Made by a program: the position numbers and the translations under genes. This document shows positions 1 to 11,112 of a DNA stretch of 64,000 nt, one piece after another. A model generated the notes under the pieces. It made no database searches. It was not told where the DNA came from and was given only the letters and a program-made list of their open reading frames with translations. How positions within the stretch are numbered: position 1 is the stretch's first letter; each line of letters starts with the position of its first letter. The stretch lies in NCBI RefSeq assembly GCF_000014565.1, contig NC_008268.1, positions 1,483,501 to 1,547,500 of the forward strand. The letters run 5' to 3'. The stretch comes from Rhodococcus jostii RHA1 (GTDB lineage Bacteria > Actinomycetota > Actinomycetes > Mycobacteriales > Mycobacteriaceae).

Positions 1-102
1 GATCTCTTCGACCTGGTCGTGACTGAGCACCACCGGGGCGTCGTTACGGGAACCGTCGGAGCCGTCGACGAACGGGAGGAACGAGAGTGAGAGTCCAAAC
101 AT
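1..102 (-). CDS. Start of a probable fatty acid desaturase (partial)
   Basis: Only the first 34 codons lie in the window. The ATG follows GGAG by a normal distance and sits 33 nt behind the ferredoxin-reductase gene, so the two are probably co-transcribed. The visible N-terminus begins MFGLSLSF and later reads VVLSHDQVEEI. That resembles the helix that opens membrane-bound acyl desaturases of the DesA3 type, but no histidine box is visible in this fragment. The assignment rests on context: in mycobacteria the homologous reductase (Rv3230c) lies directly upstream of desA3 (Rv3229c). It could equally be another electron acceptor of the reductase. Confidence 0.5.
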   Translation of the reverse strand, partial: MFGLSLSFLPFVDGSDGSRNDAPVVLSHDQVEEI

Positions 103-135
103 GTCGGTCTCCAAGCGTTGAATGTCTTGTGAAAG

Positions 136-1245
136 TCAGATGTCGAGGGCGACGTCGCCCACCGGAACCGAGACGCACAGCTGGATCGCCTTGTCCGGAT
201 CGGTGTCGGTGTCGCCGGTGCGGACGTTCTTGGTGCACCCCGACTTCTTCACCGTCGTGCAGGAGAAGCAGATGCCCATCCGGCACCCGTACTCGGGATG
301 GAGCCCGGCGGCCTCCGCCTGTTCGAGCAGCGTCGCGCCGGAATTGTCCGCGGTGACACCGCTGGCGGTGAAGGACACCTCGCCACCGGCCGCACCCTCC
401 GCCGGGGCTGCGGCGGGAGCGAATTCCTCGGTGTGCAGACGGTCCTCGATGCCGAGTTCGCGATACACCTCCCGAACGCCACGCATCAGTCCGGGCGGGC
501 CGCACAGGAAGGTTTCGGCGTCCGCGTACCAGGGCGCCACAGCGTCGAGGTGCTCCTGACCGAAGAACCCGTGGAGATGACCGCCGGTCTCCTGATCGGT
601 GTACGCCAACACGAGGGAGACGTTCGCGTTCGCGTCCGCGAGTGCGCGTAACTCGTCGAGGTACGCGACGTCGTTTTCGGTGTACGCGTAGTGCAGAAAA
701 GTGATGCTGCCGACGTGCTGCTCGTCGACGAGGGTGCGCAGCATCGACAGAACCGGGGTGATTCCGCTGCCTCCGCTCACCAGCAGGAGCCGGCACGGAC
801 GCGGAGACGGAAGGGTGAATTCTCCCGCCGCCTGAGACAGGTCGAGCACGAGACCGGGACGCGCGTGCGCGTGCAGGTACTGCGAGACCAGACCGTCGGG
901 ATGCGCCTTGATCGTCAGCTCGACGAGCCCGTCGGTGGACGCCTGTGCATTGGCCGGTGAGTAGCACCGGGTGTGCCGAACCCCGTCGATCACGACGCCC
1001 ACCTGCACGAACTGCCCCGCACGGAATCCGCGCCACTGACGGGTGGGACGCAGCGTGAGGGTAACGGTGTCGGCGGTGGACCGCCGGACCTCGATCACTT
1101 CGGCTCGCAGGTCGCGCACGGTGACCATGGGAGTGACGAGTTCGAGGTAGCGGTCGAGCTGGTGCGGAGTGGCCATCGCCTCGAACAACGACAGCAGCGA
1201 GAACCTGCGTCCCTCCGCCGGACGACTGGTGTGGGCAACTGACAC
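136..1245 (-). CDS. Ferredoxin/flavodoxin reductase feeding an acyl desaturase (Rv3230c-like)
   Basis: A 369-residue NAD(P)H-dependent electron-transfer protein that should pass electrons to a membrane fatty acid desaturase. Visible parts, in order: FAD-binding RCYSPAN (about 93-99), nucleotide-binding GGSGITP (about 158-164), and a C-terminal plant-type [2Fe-2S] domain with Cys321, Cys326, Cys329 and Cys357 (CX4CX2C...C). The GTG start is preceded by AAAGGAGGAGG, a very strong ribosome site, which fixes the long form. It heads an apparent operon with the partial desaturase. A FabR/DesT-like regulator is divergent from it, and a matching palindrome lies just downstream of its likely -10 region, so repression by acyl-CoA status is probable. 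Confidence 0.9.
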   Translation of the reverse strand: MSVAHTSRPAEGRRFSLLSLFEAMATPHQLDRYLELVTPMVTVRDLRAEVIEVRRSTADTVTLTLRPTRQWRGFRAGQFVQVGVVIDGVRHTRCYSPANAQASTDGLVELTIKAHPDGLVSQYLHAHARPGLVLDLSQAAGEFTLPSPRPCRLLLVSGGSGITPVLSMLRTLVDEQHVGSITFLHYAYTENDVAYLDELRALADANANVSLVLAYTDQETGGHLHGFFGQEHLDAVAPWYADAETFLCGPPGLMRGVREVYRELGIEDRLHTEEFAPAAAPAEGAAGGEVSFTASGVTADNSGATLLEQAEAAGLHPEYGCRMGICFSCTTVKKSGCTKNVRTGDTDTDPDKAIQLCVSVPVGDVALDI

Positions 1246-1263
1246 GTCAGCCTCCTCCTTTTG

Positions 1264-1281
1264 AGTGCACGGTTGTACACT
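1264..1281. promoter_or_regulatory. FabR/DesT-type operator palindrome
   Basis: AGTGCACGGTTGTACACT is an 18-bp inverted repeat, with arms AGTG-AC and GT-CACT and complementary purine/pyrimidine pattern throughout. It lies 18 nt before the reductase start, between a minus-strand -35 (TTGACA, complement of 1313-1318) plus AT-rich -10 region (about 1284-1292) and the ribosome site. A bound protein would sit on the transcription start. Form and spacing resemble operators of FabR/DesT unsaturated-fatty-acid repressors as remembered from proteobacteria. Confidence 0.65.
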
Positions 1282-1363
1282 GACAATAGTGTGACAGAGA
1301 GAGACAGGAACTTGTCAATCGGAATGTGACCGCACGCACACCCCAGACAGGGATCGGATACGC

Positions 1364-2071
1364 ATGTCGGATGACGAGTACGAGCACCCGGAGATGACGG
1401 TCGTCGGCACCGCCGCGAATACACTCACTGCCGTGAGTCAGTCGACCGGCGCCGAACCGGAGAGCAGGGCAGCCCGCAAGGAGCGCACGAGGAAGGCTCT
1501 CCTGGACGGCACGCTCGAACTCATGGCGGACCGCAGTTTCGCCGGCGTGAGCCTCCGCGAGATCACCCGCACCGCGGGAATCGTGCCCACCGCGTTCTAC
1601 CGCCACTTCGCGTCCATCGAGGAGCTCGGCGTGGTGCTCGTCGAGGAGGGCATGCGGATGCTGCGGCAGATGCTCCGCGACGCCCGGCGCACCCCGAGCA
1701 CCAAGAGCGCGGGCGCATCCCTCGACATCCTCGTGCGGCAGGTCCGCACCCACGAGGCGCAGTTCCGGTTCCTCAGCCGCGAACGCTACGGCGGCGTCCC
1801 GGAAATTCGCCGGGCAATCGCGACCGAGATGAAGCTGTTCGTCAGCGAACTCACGGTGGACCTGTCCCGCATCGACGGTCTGCAGTCCTGGGACCACGAC
1901 GACCTGGAGATGGCGGCCGACCTGATCGTGTCCACCATGTTCGCCGTCGTCGTCGATCTACTCGAGGCCGAGCGTCCCGGAAGCCGAGGTGAGGCTGAGG
2001 TGGTCGCGCGCGCCGAACGGCAACTGCGCCTGATCATGCTCGGCATGAGCGGGTGGAATCCCGGGAAGTAG
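1364..2071 (+). CDS. TetR-family repressor, FabR/DesT-like
   Basis: A 235-residue DNA-binding protein with an N-terminal TetR helix-turn-helix: RKERTRKALLDG, then SLREITRTAGIVPTAFYRHF (about 60-80). The helix-turn-helix, the following ELG...MLRQMLRDAR and a downstream FRFLSRERYGG align well with E. coli FabR ([30 protein letters not shown]), much better than with generic TetR proteins. FabR and DesT sense the ratio of saturated to unsaturated acyl-CoA/ACP and repress desaturation genes. Divergent placement from the desaturase reductase, with a palindrome between them, supports that role here. The N-terminal extension of about 40 residues is poorly conserved, so the start is uncertain (an ATG at 1394 is the alternative). 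Confidence 0.85.
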   Translation: MSDDEYEHPEMTVVGTAANTLTAVSQSTGAEPESRAARKERTRKALLDGTLELMADRSFAGVSLREITRTAGIVPTAFYRHFASIEELGVVLVEEGMRMLRQMLRDARRTPSTKSAGASLDILVRQVRTHEAQFRFLSRERYGGVPEIRRAIATEMKLFVSELTVDLSRIDGLQSWDHDDLEMAADLIVSTMFAVVVDLLEAERPGSRGEAEVVARAERQLRLIMLGMSGWNPGK

Positions 2072-2097
2072 TCGCGCTCTCACCGTACGGTGGGGGC

Positions 2098-2949
2098 ATG
2101 TCGACTCTCCTCGAGCACACCCACGTCCCGGTAGGTCCGCTCACCTTCGACGTGACGGTCGGTGGCCCCACCGACGGCGACGCCGTCCTCCTTCTCCACG
2201 GATACCCGGAAAGTGCGGCGTCGTGGTCACGGGTCGCGACCATCCTGAACGACGCGGGCCTGCGGACCTACGCGCCGAATCAGCGCGGCTATTCGCGCGG
2301 TGCGCGCCCCGATGGCGTCGAGTCCTACCGGATCGACCACCTCGTTGCAGACGTCGTGGGGCTGCTCGACGCCCTCGACCTCGACACGGTGCACCTCGTC
2401 GGCCACGACTGGGGATCCGTGGTGGCGTGGTGCGTGGCGGCCCGCCACCCGGATCGCCTCACGTCTCTGACCACGGTATCGGTTCCCCATCCCGCGGCCT
2501 TCGGCTGGGCACTACGCCAGGACGCCGACCAGCAACAGCGATCGTCTTATATCGATTTCCTGCGGACGGAGGGCAAGGCCGAGCACGTTCTCCTCCGCGA
2601 CGACGCCCAGCGGCTGCGCGCGGTGTTCGCGGACGTCGTGAGCTCCGAACTCGTCGACGAGCATGTCGGACTTCTGAGTGAACCGGGCGCGCTGACCGCC
2701 GCCCTGAACTGGTATAGAGCGATGACGAAGGACTTCGAGTCCACCCCGGTCGTCACGGTCCCCACGACGTACGTCTGGAGCACGGGCGACCTCATGCTCG
2801 GTCGTGCGGGTGCCGAGCGGTGCGGCGAGTTCGTCGATGCGCCGTACGAATTCGTCGTGCTCGACGATGCCACGCACTGGATCCCGGAACAGCGCCCGGG
2901 CGCCCTCGCGGATGCGATCCTCGCGCGCACCGCAGCCGCACCGAACTGA
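2098..2949 (+). CDS. Alpha/beta hydrolase, epoxide hydrolase type
   Basis: A 283-residue soluble alpha/beta-hydrolase. HGYPES (34-39) forms the oxyanion-hole strand. VGHDWGS places the nucleophile at Asp104, an aspartate rather than serine, which is the mark of epoxide hydrolases and haloalkane dehalogenases. The C-terminal THWIPEQ supplies the catalytic His near 260. The natural substrate cannot be told; epoxy fatty acids or xenobiotics are possible. An upstream in-frame start overlapping the TetR gene was rejected because TACGGT (2086-2091) lies 6 nt before this ATG, as in leaderless actinobacterial genes, so it probably has its own promoter. Confidence 0.85.
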   Translation: MSTLLEHTHVPVGPLTFDVTVGGPTDGDAVLLLHGYPESAASWSRVATILNDAGLRTYAPNQRGYSRGARPDGVESYRIDHLVADVVGLLDALDLDTVHLVGHDWGSVVAWCVAARHPDRLTSLTTVSVPHPAAFGWALRQDADQQQRSSYIDFLRTEGKAEHVLLRDDAQRLRAVFADVVSSELVDEHVGLLSEPGALTAALNWYRAMTKDFESTPVVTVPTTYVWSTGDLMLGRAGAERCGEFVDAPYEFVVLDDATHWIPEQRPGALADAILARTAAAPN

Positions 2950-3026
2950 AATCCGCTCTTCACCTCGACGGGGCGTCCGTTCTGGTTTGATGACACTACT
3001 CGTCTCGTGCACCCTGGGAGGGCACC

Positions 3027-3605
3027 ATGAGTGGCATCGCAATCCTTCTGGTCGGCGCCGTTCTGTGCTTCGCCGGTGTCGGTTCACAACACGTCGCCGT
3101 TATCGCCGCGGGATTCGGCCTCGGCTGGCTCCTGGCCGACCTGCTGTCGCTGTCGCTCGGGACGACGTTCCTGGTCGCGGCGATCGGTGCGGTAGTGGTG
3201 TGGGTGGCCACGACCCTGATCTTCAAGTTCGCCGCATTCTTCATCGGGATCATCGCGGGCGCGGTGATCGGAGCGAAGCTCAGTCGTGTTCTGCAACCCG
3301 ACGACGCCGGCTGGCTCCTCAGTGGGGTCGTGATCGTCGCACTCGCCGTCGCGTGTGGATTCCTCGCCGACCGGTACCGGGCGCGGGCGTTGTTGTGGCT
3401 CACCGCGGTCGGCGGCGCCAGCATGGTGCTGACCGGGCTCGGCCTGGCTATCCCTCCGCTGGGTTTCTTGGAGGATCCGAACGAGGGCAGCCAGCAGTTC
3501 TTCGCCACGCTGATCTGGATCGTCGTGGCGGCGGCGGGCTGGCTGACACAGCGACGGCTGTTCCCGGACAAGCTCCGGATCGATGACAATCGCGCGCGGC
3601 GCTAG
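3027..3605 (+). CDS. Multi-pass membrane protein, function unknown
   Basis: A 192-residue, very hydrophobic protein with about seven predicted membrane segments in the first 180 residues and a short charged tail (PDKLRIDDNRARR). The layout, with glycine-rich segments such as IIAGAVIGAK, resembles DUF4203/TM198-like families, but I do not recognise a specific orthologue. GGGAGGGCACC in front of the ATG is a good ribosome site. The stop codon overlaps the stop of the convergent MFS gene by three bases. Confidence 0.75.
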   Translation: MSGIAILLVGAVLCFAGVGSQHVAVIAAGFGLGWLLADLLSLSLGTTFLVAAIGAVVVWVATTLIFKFAAFFIGIIAGAVIGAKLSRVLQPDDAGWLLSGVVIVALAVACGFLADRYRARALLWLTAVGGASMVLTGLGLAIPPLGFLEDPNEGSQQFFATLIWIVVAAAGWLTQRRLFPDKLRIDDNRARR

Positions 3606-4927
3606 TCGCGCTCGGGCGCCTTCACCATCGTCAGCGCGGCGAGCCCGATCGCGAGCACGATCACCAGGCCGATGATCCCCGCCCGATCCGCCGCGAACCA
3701 CCAGGCGAACAATCCGAAGAGGGTGGGCGAGAGGAATGAGACCGCGCGACCGGTGGTCGCGTACAGACCGAACATCTGCCCCTCCCGACCGGGTGGTGTG
3801 ATCCGGGCCAGGAATGTGCGCGCCGACGACTGCGCGGGACCGACGAACAGGCACAGCAGCAGCCCGAAGATCCAGAACATGGCCGGTCCGGAGACGGCCG
3901 TCAGTACGACGCCGACGACGATCATCGCGATCAGGGACGTCATGATGACGGTCTTGGGTCCGATCCGGTCGTCGAACCGGCCGGCGGTGAGCGCGCCGAG
4001 CGCGGAGACGACGTTGGCCGCGACGCCGAACAGCAGCACGTCGCCCGCGCTGATGCCGTAGACGTTGACGGCGAGGACGGCGCCGAACGTGAAGACACCG
4101 GCCAGCCCGTCACGGAACAGCGCACTCGCCACCAGGAAGTACACGGTGCGCCGGTCGGCGACCCAGAGGTCGCGCAGATCGCGCCACAGCACCCGGTACG
4201 ACTCGACGAAGCCGGCCTTGTCGGCACCCGGATCCACGTGCGGGCGGGGTAGCTCGGGGACCTTCAACAGGACGGGGATCGCGAAGATCGCGAACCAGAC
4301 GGCGGCGAGCAGCGCCACCATCCGGATATTCAGTCCGCCGTCGGTGGTGAGCCCGAGGAATCCCCGGTTGTCGCCGTCACCGGAGATGAATCCGAAGTAG
4401 CACAGCAGCAGCAGCACGATCCCGCCGAAATAGCCCATCGCCCAGCCGAACCCGGACACCCGGCCGATGTTCGCCGGCGTCGACACCTGCCTGAGCATCG
4501 CGTTGTACGGGACGCCGGCCAGTTCGAAGATCACCGAACCCGCGGCCAGCAGCACCAGTCCGAGCCACAGGTACTGGTACGAGTCGCGGACGAAGAACAT
4601 CGCCGCCATGCACCCGACCGTCGCGAACGTGAGGACGCCGAGCGCCCACTTGCGTCGTCCGGCGGCGTCGAATCGCTGACCGGTGACGGGGGCGAGCACG
4701 GCGATGAGGAAACCGGCGATGCCGAGCGACCATCCCAGCCACGTGCTCGCGGAGATCGACCCCGGCAGGTCGTCCCCCACGGCGTCCGTCAGGTACACGG
4801 AGAAGACGAACGTGAGGATCACGGCGTTGAAGGCGGCCGATCCCCAGTCCCACAGCCCCCACGCGACAACCTGTCTGCGCGTCGCGGCCTCGCCGATCCC
4901 GGCCGGCGGACGAACGTCGGTGCTCAT
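3602..4927 (-). CDS. MFS transporter, UMF1/Atg22-like
   Basis: A 441-residue major-facilitator protein with about twelve membrane segments. The opening VVAWGLWDWGSAAFNAVILTF and the internal FELAGVPYNAMLRQV are typical of the UMF1 (Atg22-like) family, whose bacterial members are mostly uncharacterised and may export amino acids or small metabolites. The start is set at MSTDVR because TAGGCT (complement of 4935-4940) lies 7 nt upstream, giving a leaderless transcript. The open frame runs on upstream but has no support there. It is divergent from the padR-like gene. Confidence 0.85.
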   Translation of the reverse strand: MSTDVRPPAGIGEAATRRQVVAWGLWDWGSAAFNAVILTFVFSVYLTDAVGDDLPGSISASTWLGWSLGIAGFLIAVLAPVTGQRFDAAGRRKWALGVLTFATVGCMAAMFFVRDSYQYLWLGLVLLAAGSVIFELAGVPYNAMLRQVSTPANIGRVSGFGWAMGYFGGIVLLLLCYFGFISGDGDNRGFLGLTTDGGLNIRMVALLAAVWFAIFAIPVLLKVPELPRPHVDPGADKAGFVESYRVLWRDLRDLWVADRRTVYFLVASALFRDGLAGVFTFGAVLAVNVYGISAGDVLLFGVAANVVSALGALTAGRFDDRIGPKTVIMTSLIAMIVVGVVLTAVSGPAMFWIFGLLLCLFVGPAQSSARTFLARITPPGREGQMFGLYATTGRAVSFLSPTLFGLFAWWFAADRAGIIGLVIVLAIGLAALTMVKAPERD

Positions 4928-4999
4928 GCCCGCGAGCCTATGCGAGCGAACGGGAAGTTCGTACGGTCTGACGCGACGAGCGTCCCGTTCGCACGGAAC

Positions 5000-5046
5000 A
5001 ACTAAGTGTGCACTCAGTTGCATACGCACCTCGTTGCATACATACT
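5000..5046 (+). promoter_or_regulatory. Promoter and candidate operator of the PadR gene
   Basis: TTGCAT (5018-5023), a 17-bp spacer and CATACT (5041-5046) form a promoter whose start site would fall on the GTG at 5054. A 20-bp near-perfect palindrome, AACTAAGTG-TG-CACTCAGTT (5000-5019), abuts and overlaps the -35. GTTGCATAC is also repeated directly at 5017-5025 and 5033-5041, one and a half helical turns apart. The arrangement suits autoregulation by the PadR protein. Confidence 0.6.
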
Positions 5047-5053
5047 TCGGTTC

Positions 5054-7625
<2,572 letters not shown>

Positions 7626-7643
7626 CGCACTACGCTGCTGATC

Positions 7644-8447
7644 GTGAGCTTGCCGAACCCCACTCCCAGTGCCCGCGCCGTCGTGACCGGCGCCTCGTCC
7701 GGAATCGGCGAGGCGCTGGCCACCGACCTGGCCTCCCGGGGCCACTCCCTGATCCTCGTCGCGCGCCGCGGCGAGGTGATGGAGTCACTCGCCGGGACCC
7801 TGCGTGACGAGTACGGCGTCGAGGTCGACGTGCGCGCGTGCGATCTGTCGGATCGCGACGCGCGGGCCACCCTCGTCACCGAACTGTCCGGACGTGAGAT
7901 CAGCGTCCTGTGCAACAACGCGGGCATCGCCACGTTCGGCCCGGTCGCCGGACTCGATCCGGCGTACGAGCGGGCCCAGGTGGAACTCAACGCCGTTGCG
8001 GTGCACGACCTCACCCTCGCGGTGTTGCCCGGGATGCTCGAACGCAAGTCCGGCGCCATCCTCATGGTCGGCTCCGCGGCAGGCAACATGCCCATCCCCC
8101 ACAACGCCACCTACGCGGCCAGCAAGGCGTTCGTCAACACCTTCTCCGAGTCGCTGCGCGGCGAACTCAAGGGAACGGGAGTGAACGTCACGCTGCTCGC
8201 ACCCGGCCCGGTCCGCACCGAGGAGCCCGATCCGGCGGACGCGTCGATCGTGGACAGGCTGGTGCCCGACTTCCTGTGGATCTCCAGCGAATACACCGCC
8301 AAGGTGTCGCTCGACGGTCTGGCCGACAACAAGATGCGCGTCGTGCCCGGCATCATCAGCAAGGCGATGTCCGTTGCCGGGCAGTACAGCCCGCGCGCCG
8401 TGGTCGCCCCGATCGTCGGAACGTTCTACAAGAAGCTGGGCAGCTAG
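7644..8447 (+). CDS. cmrA: Mycolate reductase, short-chain dehydrogenase (Rv2509 homologue)
   Basis: A 267-residue SDR. It shows the cofactor motif VVTGASSGIGEAL, NNAG, the serine of LMVGSAAG and the catalytic pair in TYAASKAFVNTFSESLRGEL. The whole chain, down to LAPGPVRTEEP and MRVVPGIISKAMSVA, follows M. tuberculosis Rv2509/CmrA, which reduces the beta-keto group of newly condensed mycolates. Gene order confirms it: the Rv2510c homologue and orn come next, as in mycobacteria. TACGCT (7631-7636) lies 7 nt before the GTG, so the gene is probably leaderless with its own promoter. It should act at the inner face of the membrane in cell-envelope lipid synthesis. Confidence 0.9.
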   Translation: MSLPNPTPSARAVVTGASSGIGEALATDLASRGHSLILVARRGEVMESLAGTLRDEYGVEVDVRACDLSDRDARATLVTELSGREISVLCNNAGIATFGPVAGLDPAYERAQVELNAVAVHDLTLAVLPGMLERKSGAILMVGSAAGNMPIPHNATYAASKAFVNTFSESLRGELKGTGVNVTLLAPGPVRTEEPDPADASIVDRLVPDFLWISSEYTAKVSLDGLADNKMRVVPGIISKAMSVAGQYSPRAVVAPIVGTFYKKLGS

Positions 8448-8467
8448 ACACTGGCGTGCAGCGGGTT

Positions 8468-10204
8468 TCACCGCCTGCGACGTTTACCCGTCCCGAAGAT
8501 GCTGCGGGAGATTTCGCGGCCGGCGGCCGACGCGGCCGAGCGGAGGAAGCTCTTCACCGCGGAGTTCCCGAGAATCTGTTCGGCCATGTTCGGACCCTCC
8601 GGCTGTGCGGGCGGTGGTGTCGGCAGGTCGGGCAGCGGGGGCAGGTCGAGACCTGGTTCCGCGGCCGGGGCTCCGGCGACCTTGGCCGTCAGCTTCTCGT
8701 ACGCCGATTCCCGGTCGACGGTCTGCCCGTACTTCGCCGACAGCGGGCTCGACGACGCCGCGGCCGTGATCGCGTCGGTGCCGATGGTGTCCATCAGCGA
8801 GCGGGGAGGCCGAATCCTCGTCCACGCCACCGGCGTCGGTGCGCCCCGTTCCGACAGGACCGTGACGATCGCCTCACCGATGCCCAGTGAGGTGAGAGCC
8901 TTCTCGAGGTCGTAGTTCTCGGTGGTCGGGTACGTCCGTACCGTTTTCGTGAGCGCCTTCTGATCGTCGGGAGTGAAGGCGCGCAGCGCGTGCTGGATCC
9001 GCGCACCGAGCTGCGACAACACCCCATTCGGGACGTCCGTCGGCAACTGGGTGCAGAAGAAGACCCCCACACCCTTCGAGCGGATGAGCTTCACGGTCTG
9101 TTCCACCTGTTGCAGGAACGCCTTCGACGCGTCCGCGAAGAGCAGGTGCGCCTCGTCGAAGATGAAGACGAGCTTGGGTTTGTCGAGATCGCCTTCCTCG
9201 GGCAACGTCTGGAACAGGTCGGCCAGCACCCACATCAGGAAGGTGGTAAACAATGCCGGTCGCGCGGCCTGGGCGCCCAACTCGAACAACGTGATCACGC
9301 CCTTGCCGTCGATCACCCGGAGCAGATCCTCGGTCTCGAGCTCGGGCTCCCCGAAGAACGTGTCGCCGCCGTCGGCTTCGAGATTGACGAGGGCCCTGAG
9401 GATCACGCCGGCCGTGGCCGGGGACACGCCTCCGATGCCCTTCAGATCGGCCTTGCCCTCGTCGCTGGTGAGATGCGCGATGACCGATCGCAAATCCAAC
9501 AGGTCGAGAAGCGCAAGCCCCTGAACGTCGGCCCAGTGGAAGATCAGCCCCAGCGTGGACTCCTGAGTCTCGTTGAGCCCGAGAACCTTGGCGAGCAGGA
9601 TCGGCCCGAACGCCGTGATGGTCGCGCGGACGGGAATGCCCAGACCTTCCGTTCCCAGCGAGAGGAATTCGACCGGGGACGCCGCCGGCCGCCACTCGCC
9701 GTCACCCGTCTCGGACGCCCGGGTGGTGATCTTGTCGCCCGCCTCACCCGGCTGCGACAGGCCCGACAGGTCGCCCTTCATGTCGGCCATCACCACGGGA
9801 ACCCCTGCAGCCGACAACTGCTCGGCAATACCCTGCAGCGTCTTCGTCTTTCCCGTCCCGGTGGCGCCGGCGACGAGTCCGTGCCGGTTGACCGTCGCGA
9901 GGGGGATACGCACCCGGGCCGCCGAATCCACGACGCCGTCGAGAACCACCGTTCCCAGCTCGAGAGCCGCACCCTCCGAGGAGTATCCGGCCGCGATGTC
10001 CGCGGCGGCACCGGAGGAGGCGGCGACGCCTGCGGGAGCACGGTTCTCCGCGGCCTCCGCGTCCCGGGCTTCCTTCTCGGCCTCCTCTGCCGCTGCCGCA
10101 GCCTCCGCCGCGATCCTGGCCGCCTCGGCGGCCGCCGCCCTCGCCGCCGCCGCCCTCTCCGCCGGGGTCGAGGTCGCGTCGCCGTCCTGCGATTGCCGGG
10201 TCAT
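8468..10204 (-). CDS. HerA/DUF853-type NTPase (Rv2510c homologue)
   Basis: A 578-residue P-loop NTPase of the FtsK-HerA superfamily. The first 70 residues are an alanine/glutamate-rich coiled coil. Then come [18 protein letters not shown] (Walker A), [13 protein letters not shown] (Walker B) and [14 protein letters not shown], a sensor-like strand. The C-terminus is basic (GTGKRRRR). HerA-like enzymes pump or translocate DNA, but DUF853 members have no settled role. The ATG at 10204 is chosen over an upstream GTG because GAGGAGGG lies just ahead of it. It is convergent with cmrA and divergent from orn, exactly as in mycobacteria. Confidence 0.85.
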   Translation of the reverse strand: MTRQSQDGDATSTPAERAAAARAAAAEAARIAAEAAAAAEEAEKEARDAEAAENRAPAGVAASSGAAADIAAGYSSEGAALELGTVVLDGVVDSAARVRIPLATVNRHGLVAGATGTGKTKTLQGIAEQLSAAGVPVVMADMKGDLSGLSQPGEAGDKITTRASETGDGEWRPAASPVEFLSLGTEGLGIPVRATITAFGPILLAKVLGLNETQESTLGLIFHWADVQGLALLDLLDLRSVIAHLTSDEGKADLKGIGGVSPATAGVILRALVNLEADGGDTFFGEPELETEDLLRVIDGKGVITLFELGAQAARPALFTTFLMWVLADLFQTLPEEGDLDKPKLVFIFDEAHLLFADASKAFLQQVEQTVKLIRSKGVGVFFCTQLPTDVPNGVLSQLGARIQHALRAFTPDDQKALTKTVRTYPTTENYDLEKALTSLGIGEAIVTVLSERGAPTPVAWTRIRPPRSLMDTIGTDAITAAASSSPLSAKYGQTVDRESAYEKLTAKVAGAPAAEPGLDLPPLPDLPTPPPAQPEGPNMAEQILGNSAVKSFLRSAASAAGREISRSIFGTGKRRRR

Positions 10205-10289
10205 CCAAGCCCTCCTCGGATCACGCACGTCGGGAGAAAGTGTCCACCGCAGACATTATCCCGTCACTCACGTGACTACTGTGTTCCTG

Positions 10290-10889
10290 GTGCAGGACAA
10301 ACTTGTGTGGATCGACTGTGAAATGACCGGGCTCCGGCTCGGCACCGACAAGCTGATCGAGATCGCAGCTCTGGTCACGGACAGCGAGCTGAACGTGCTC
10401 GGTGAGGGTGTCGACATCGTCATCCACGCCGACGACGACGCGCTCGCGGCCATGCCCGACGTGGTGACCAAGATGCACGAGAACTCGGGGCTGACCGACG
10501 AGGTCCGGAAGTCCACGGTCACGCTCGCCGAGGCCGAGCAGCAGGTGCTCGCCTACATCCGCGAGCACGTGCCGGTCGCCGGGACGGCGCCGCTCGCAGG
10601 CAACTCGATCGCTACCGACCGCGGATTCATCGCCCGCGACATGCCGGACCTCGACACCTACCTGCACTACCGGATGATCGACGTCAGCTCCATCAAGGAA
10701 CTGTCCCGACGCTGGTACCCGCGGATCTACTTCGGTCAGCCCGAAAAGGGTCTCGCCCACCGCGCCCTGGCCGACATCAGGGAGTCGATCCGGGAACTGA
10801 AGTACTACCGGAAGACGGCGTTCGTGCCCGAGCCCGGACCGTCTACCAGCGACATCGCCGCAGTTGTCGAGGAACTCGGGCCCGCCTGA
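10290..10889 (+). CDS. orn: Oligoribonuclease
   Basis: A 199-residue 3'-5' exoribonuclease of the DEDDh group that degrades 2-5-mer RNAs, including pGpG from cyclic-di-GMP turnover. Active-site segments: WIDCEMTG (DxE), [18 protein letters not shown], and HRALADI for the last His/Asp. It aligns along its length with M. tuberculosis Orn (Rv2511), including [16 protein letters not shown]. The GTG at 10290 is set by homology (V-QDKLVWID) and by TACTGT (10277-10282) exactly 7 nt upstream, indicating a leaderless message. tRNA-His follows. Confidence 0.95.
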   Translation: MQDKLVWIDCEMTGLRLGTDKLIEIAALVTDSELNVLGEGVDIVIHADDDALAAMPDVVTKMHENSGLTDEVRKSTVTLAEAEQQVLAYIREHVPVAGTAPLAGNSIATDRGFIARDMPDLDTYLHYRMIDVSSIKELSRRWYPRIYFGQPEKGLAHRALADIRESIRELKYYRKTAFVPEPGPSTSDIAAVVEELGPA

Positions 10890-10973
10890 GATACCGATTG
10901 GCTTCTCGGGCACCGGACGCGCTAGTATCTTCCTCGCCGAAGTTACTGCCCCCGGGCGGTGCCTGGAGCACAT

Positions 10974-11050
10974 GGTGAGTGTAGTTCAGTTGGTAGAGCA
11001 CCAGGTTGTGATCCTGGCTGTCGCGGGTTCGAGTCCCGTCACTCACCCCA
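10974..11050 (+). tRNA. tRNA-His (GTG anticodon)
   Basis: The sequence folds as a full cloverleaf. The acceptor stem GTGAGTG/CACTCAC carries the extra 5' G (10974) facing C73, the hallmark of tRNA-His. The anticodon stem CCAGG/CCTGG encloses TTGTGAT, and CCA is encoded (11048-11050). A -10 TAGTAT at 10923-10928 is the likely promoter. Confidence 0.97.
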
Positions 11051-11053
11051 TAC

Positions 11054-11085
11054 GGAAAGCCCCCGGCCTCGGCCGGGGGCTTTCC
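11054..11085 (+). terminator. Terminator after tRNA-His
   Basis: GGAAAGCCCCCGGCC pairs perfectly with GGCCGGGGGCTTTCC across a TC loop, followed by TCTTT. This 15-bp stem starts four bases after the tRNA and ends 27 nt before the convergent ldtB stop, so it may serve both strands. Confidence 0.9.
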
Positions 11086-11112
11086 TCTTTGCGATTGGTC
11101 TGACGCCTGCCG

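Noticed and set aside
5017..5041. GTTGCATAC direct repeats as a riboswitch or iteron origin
   Set aside because: There are only two copies, and they coincide with the -35 and -10 regions of a promoter, so a regulatory site is the simpler reading.
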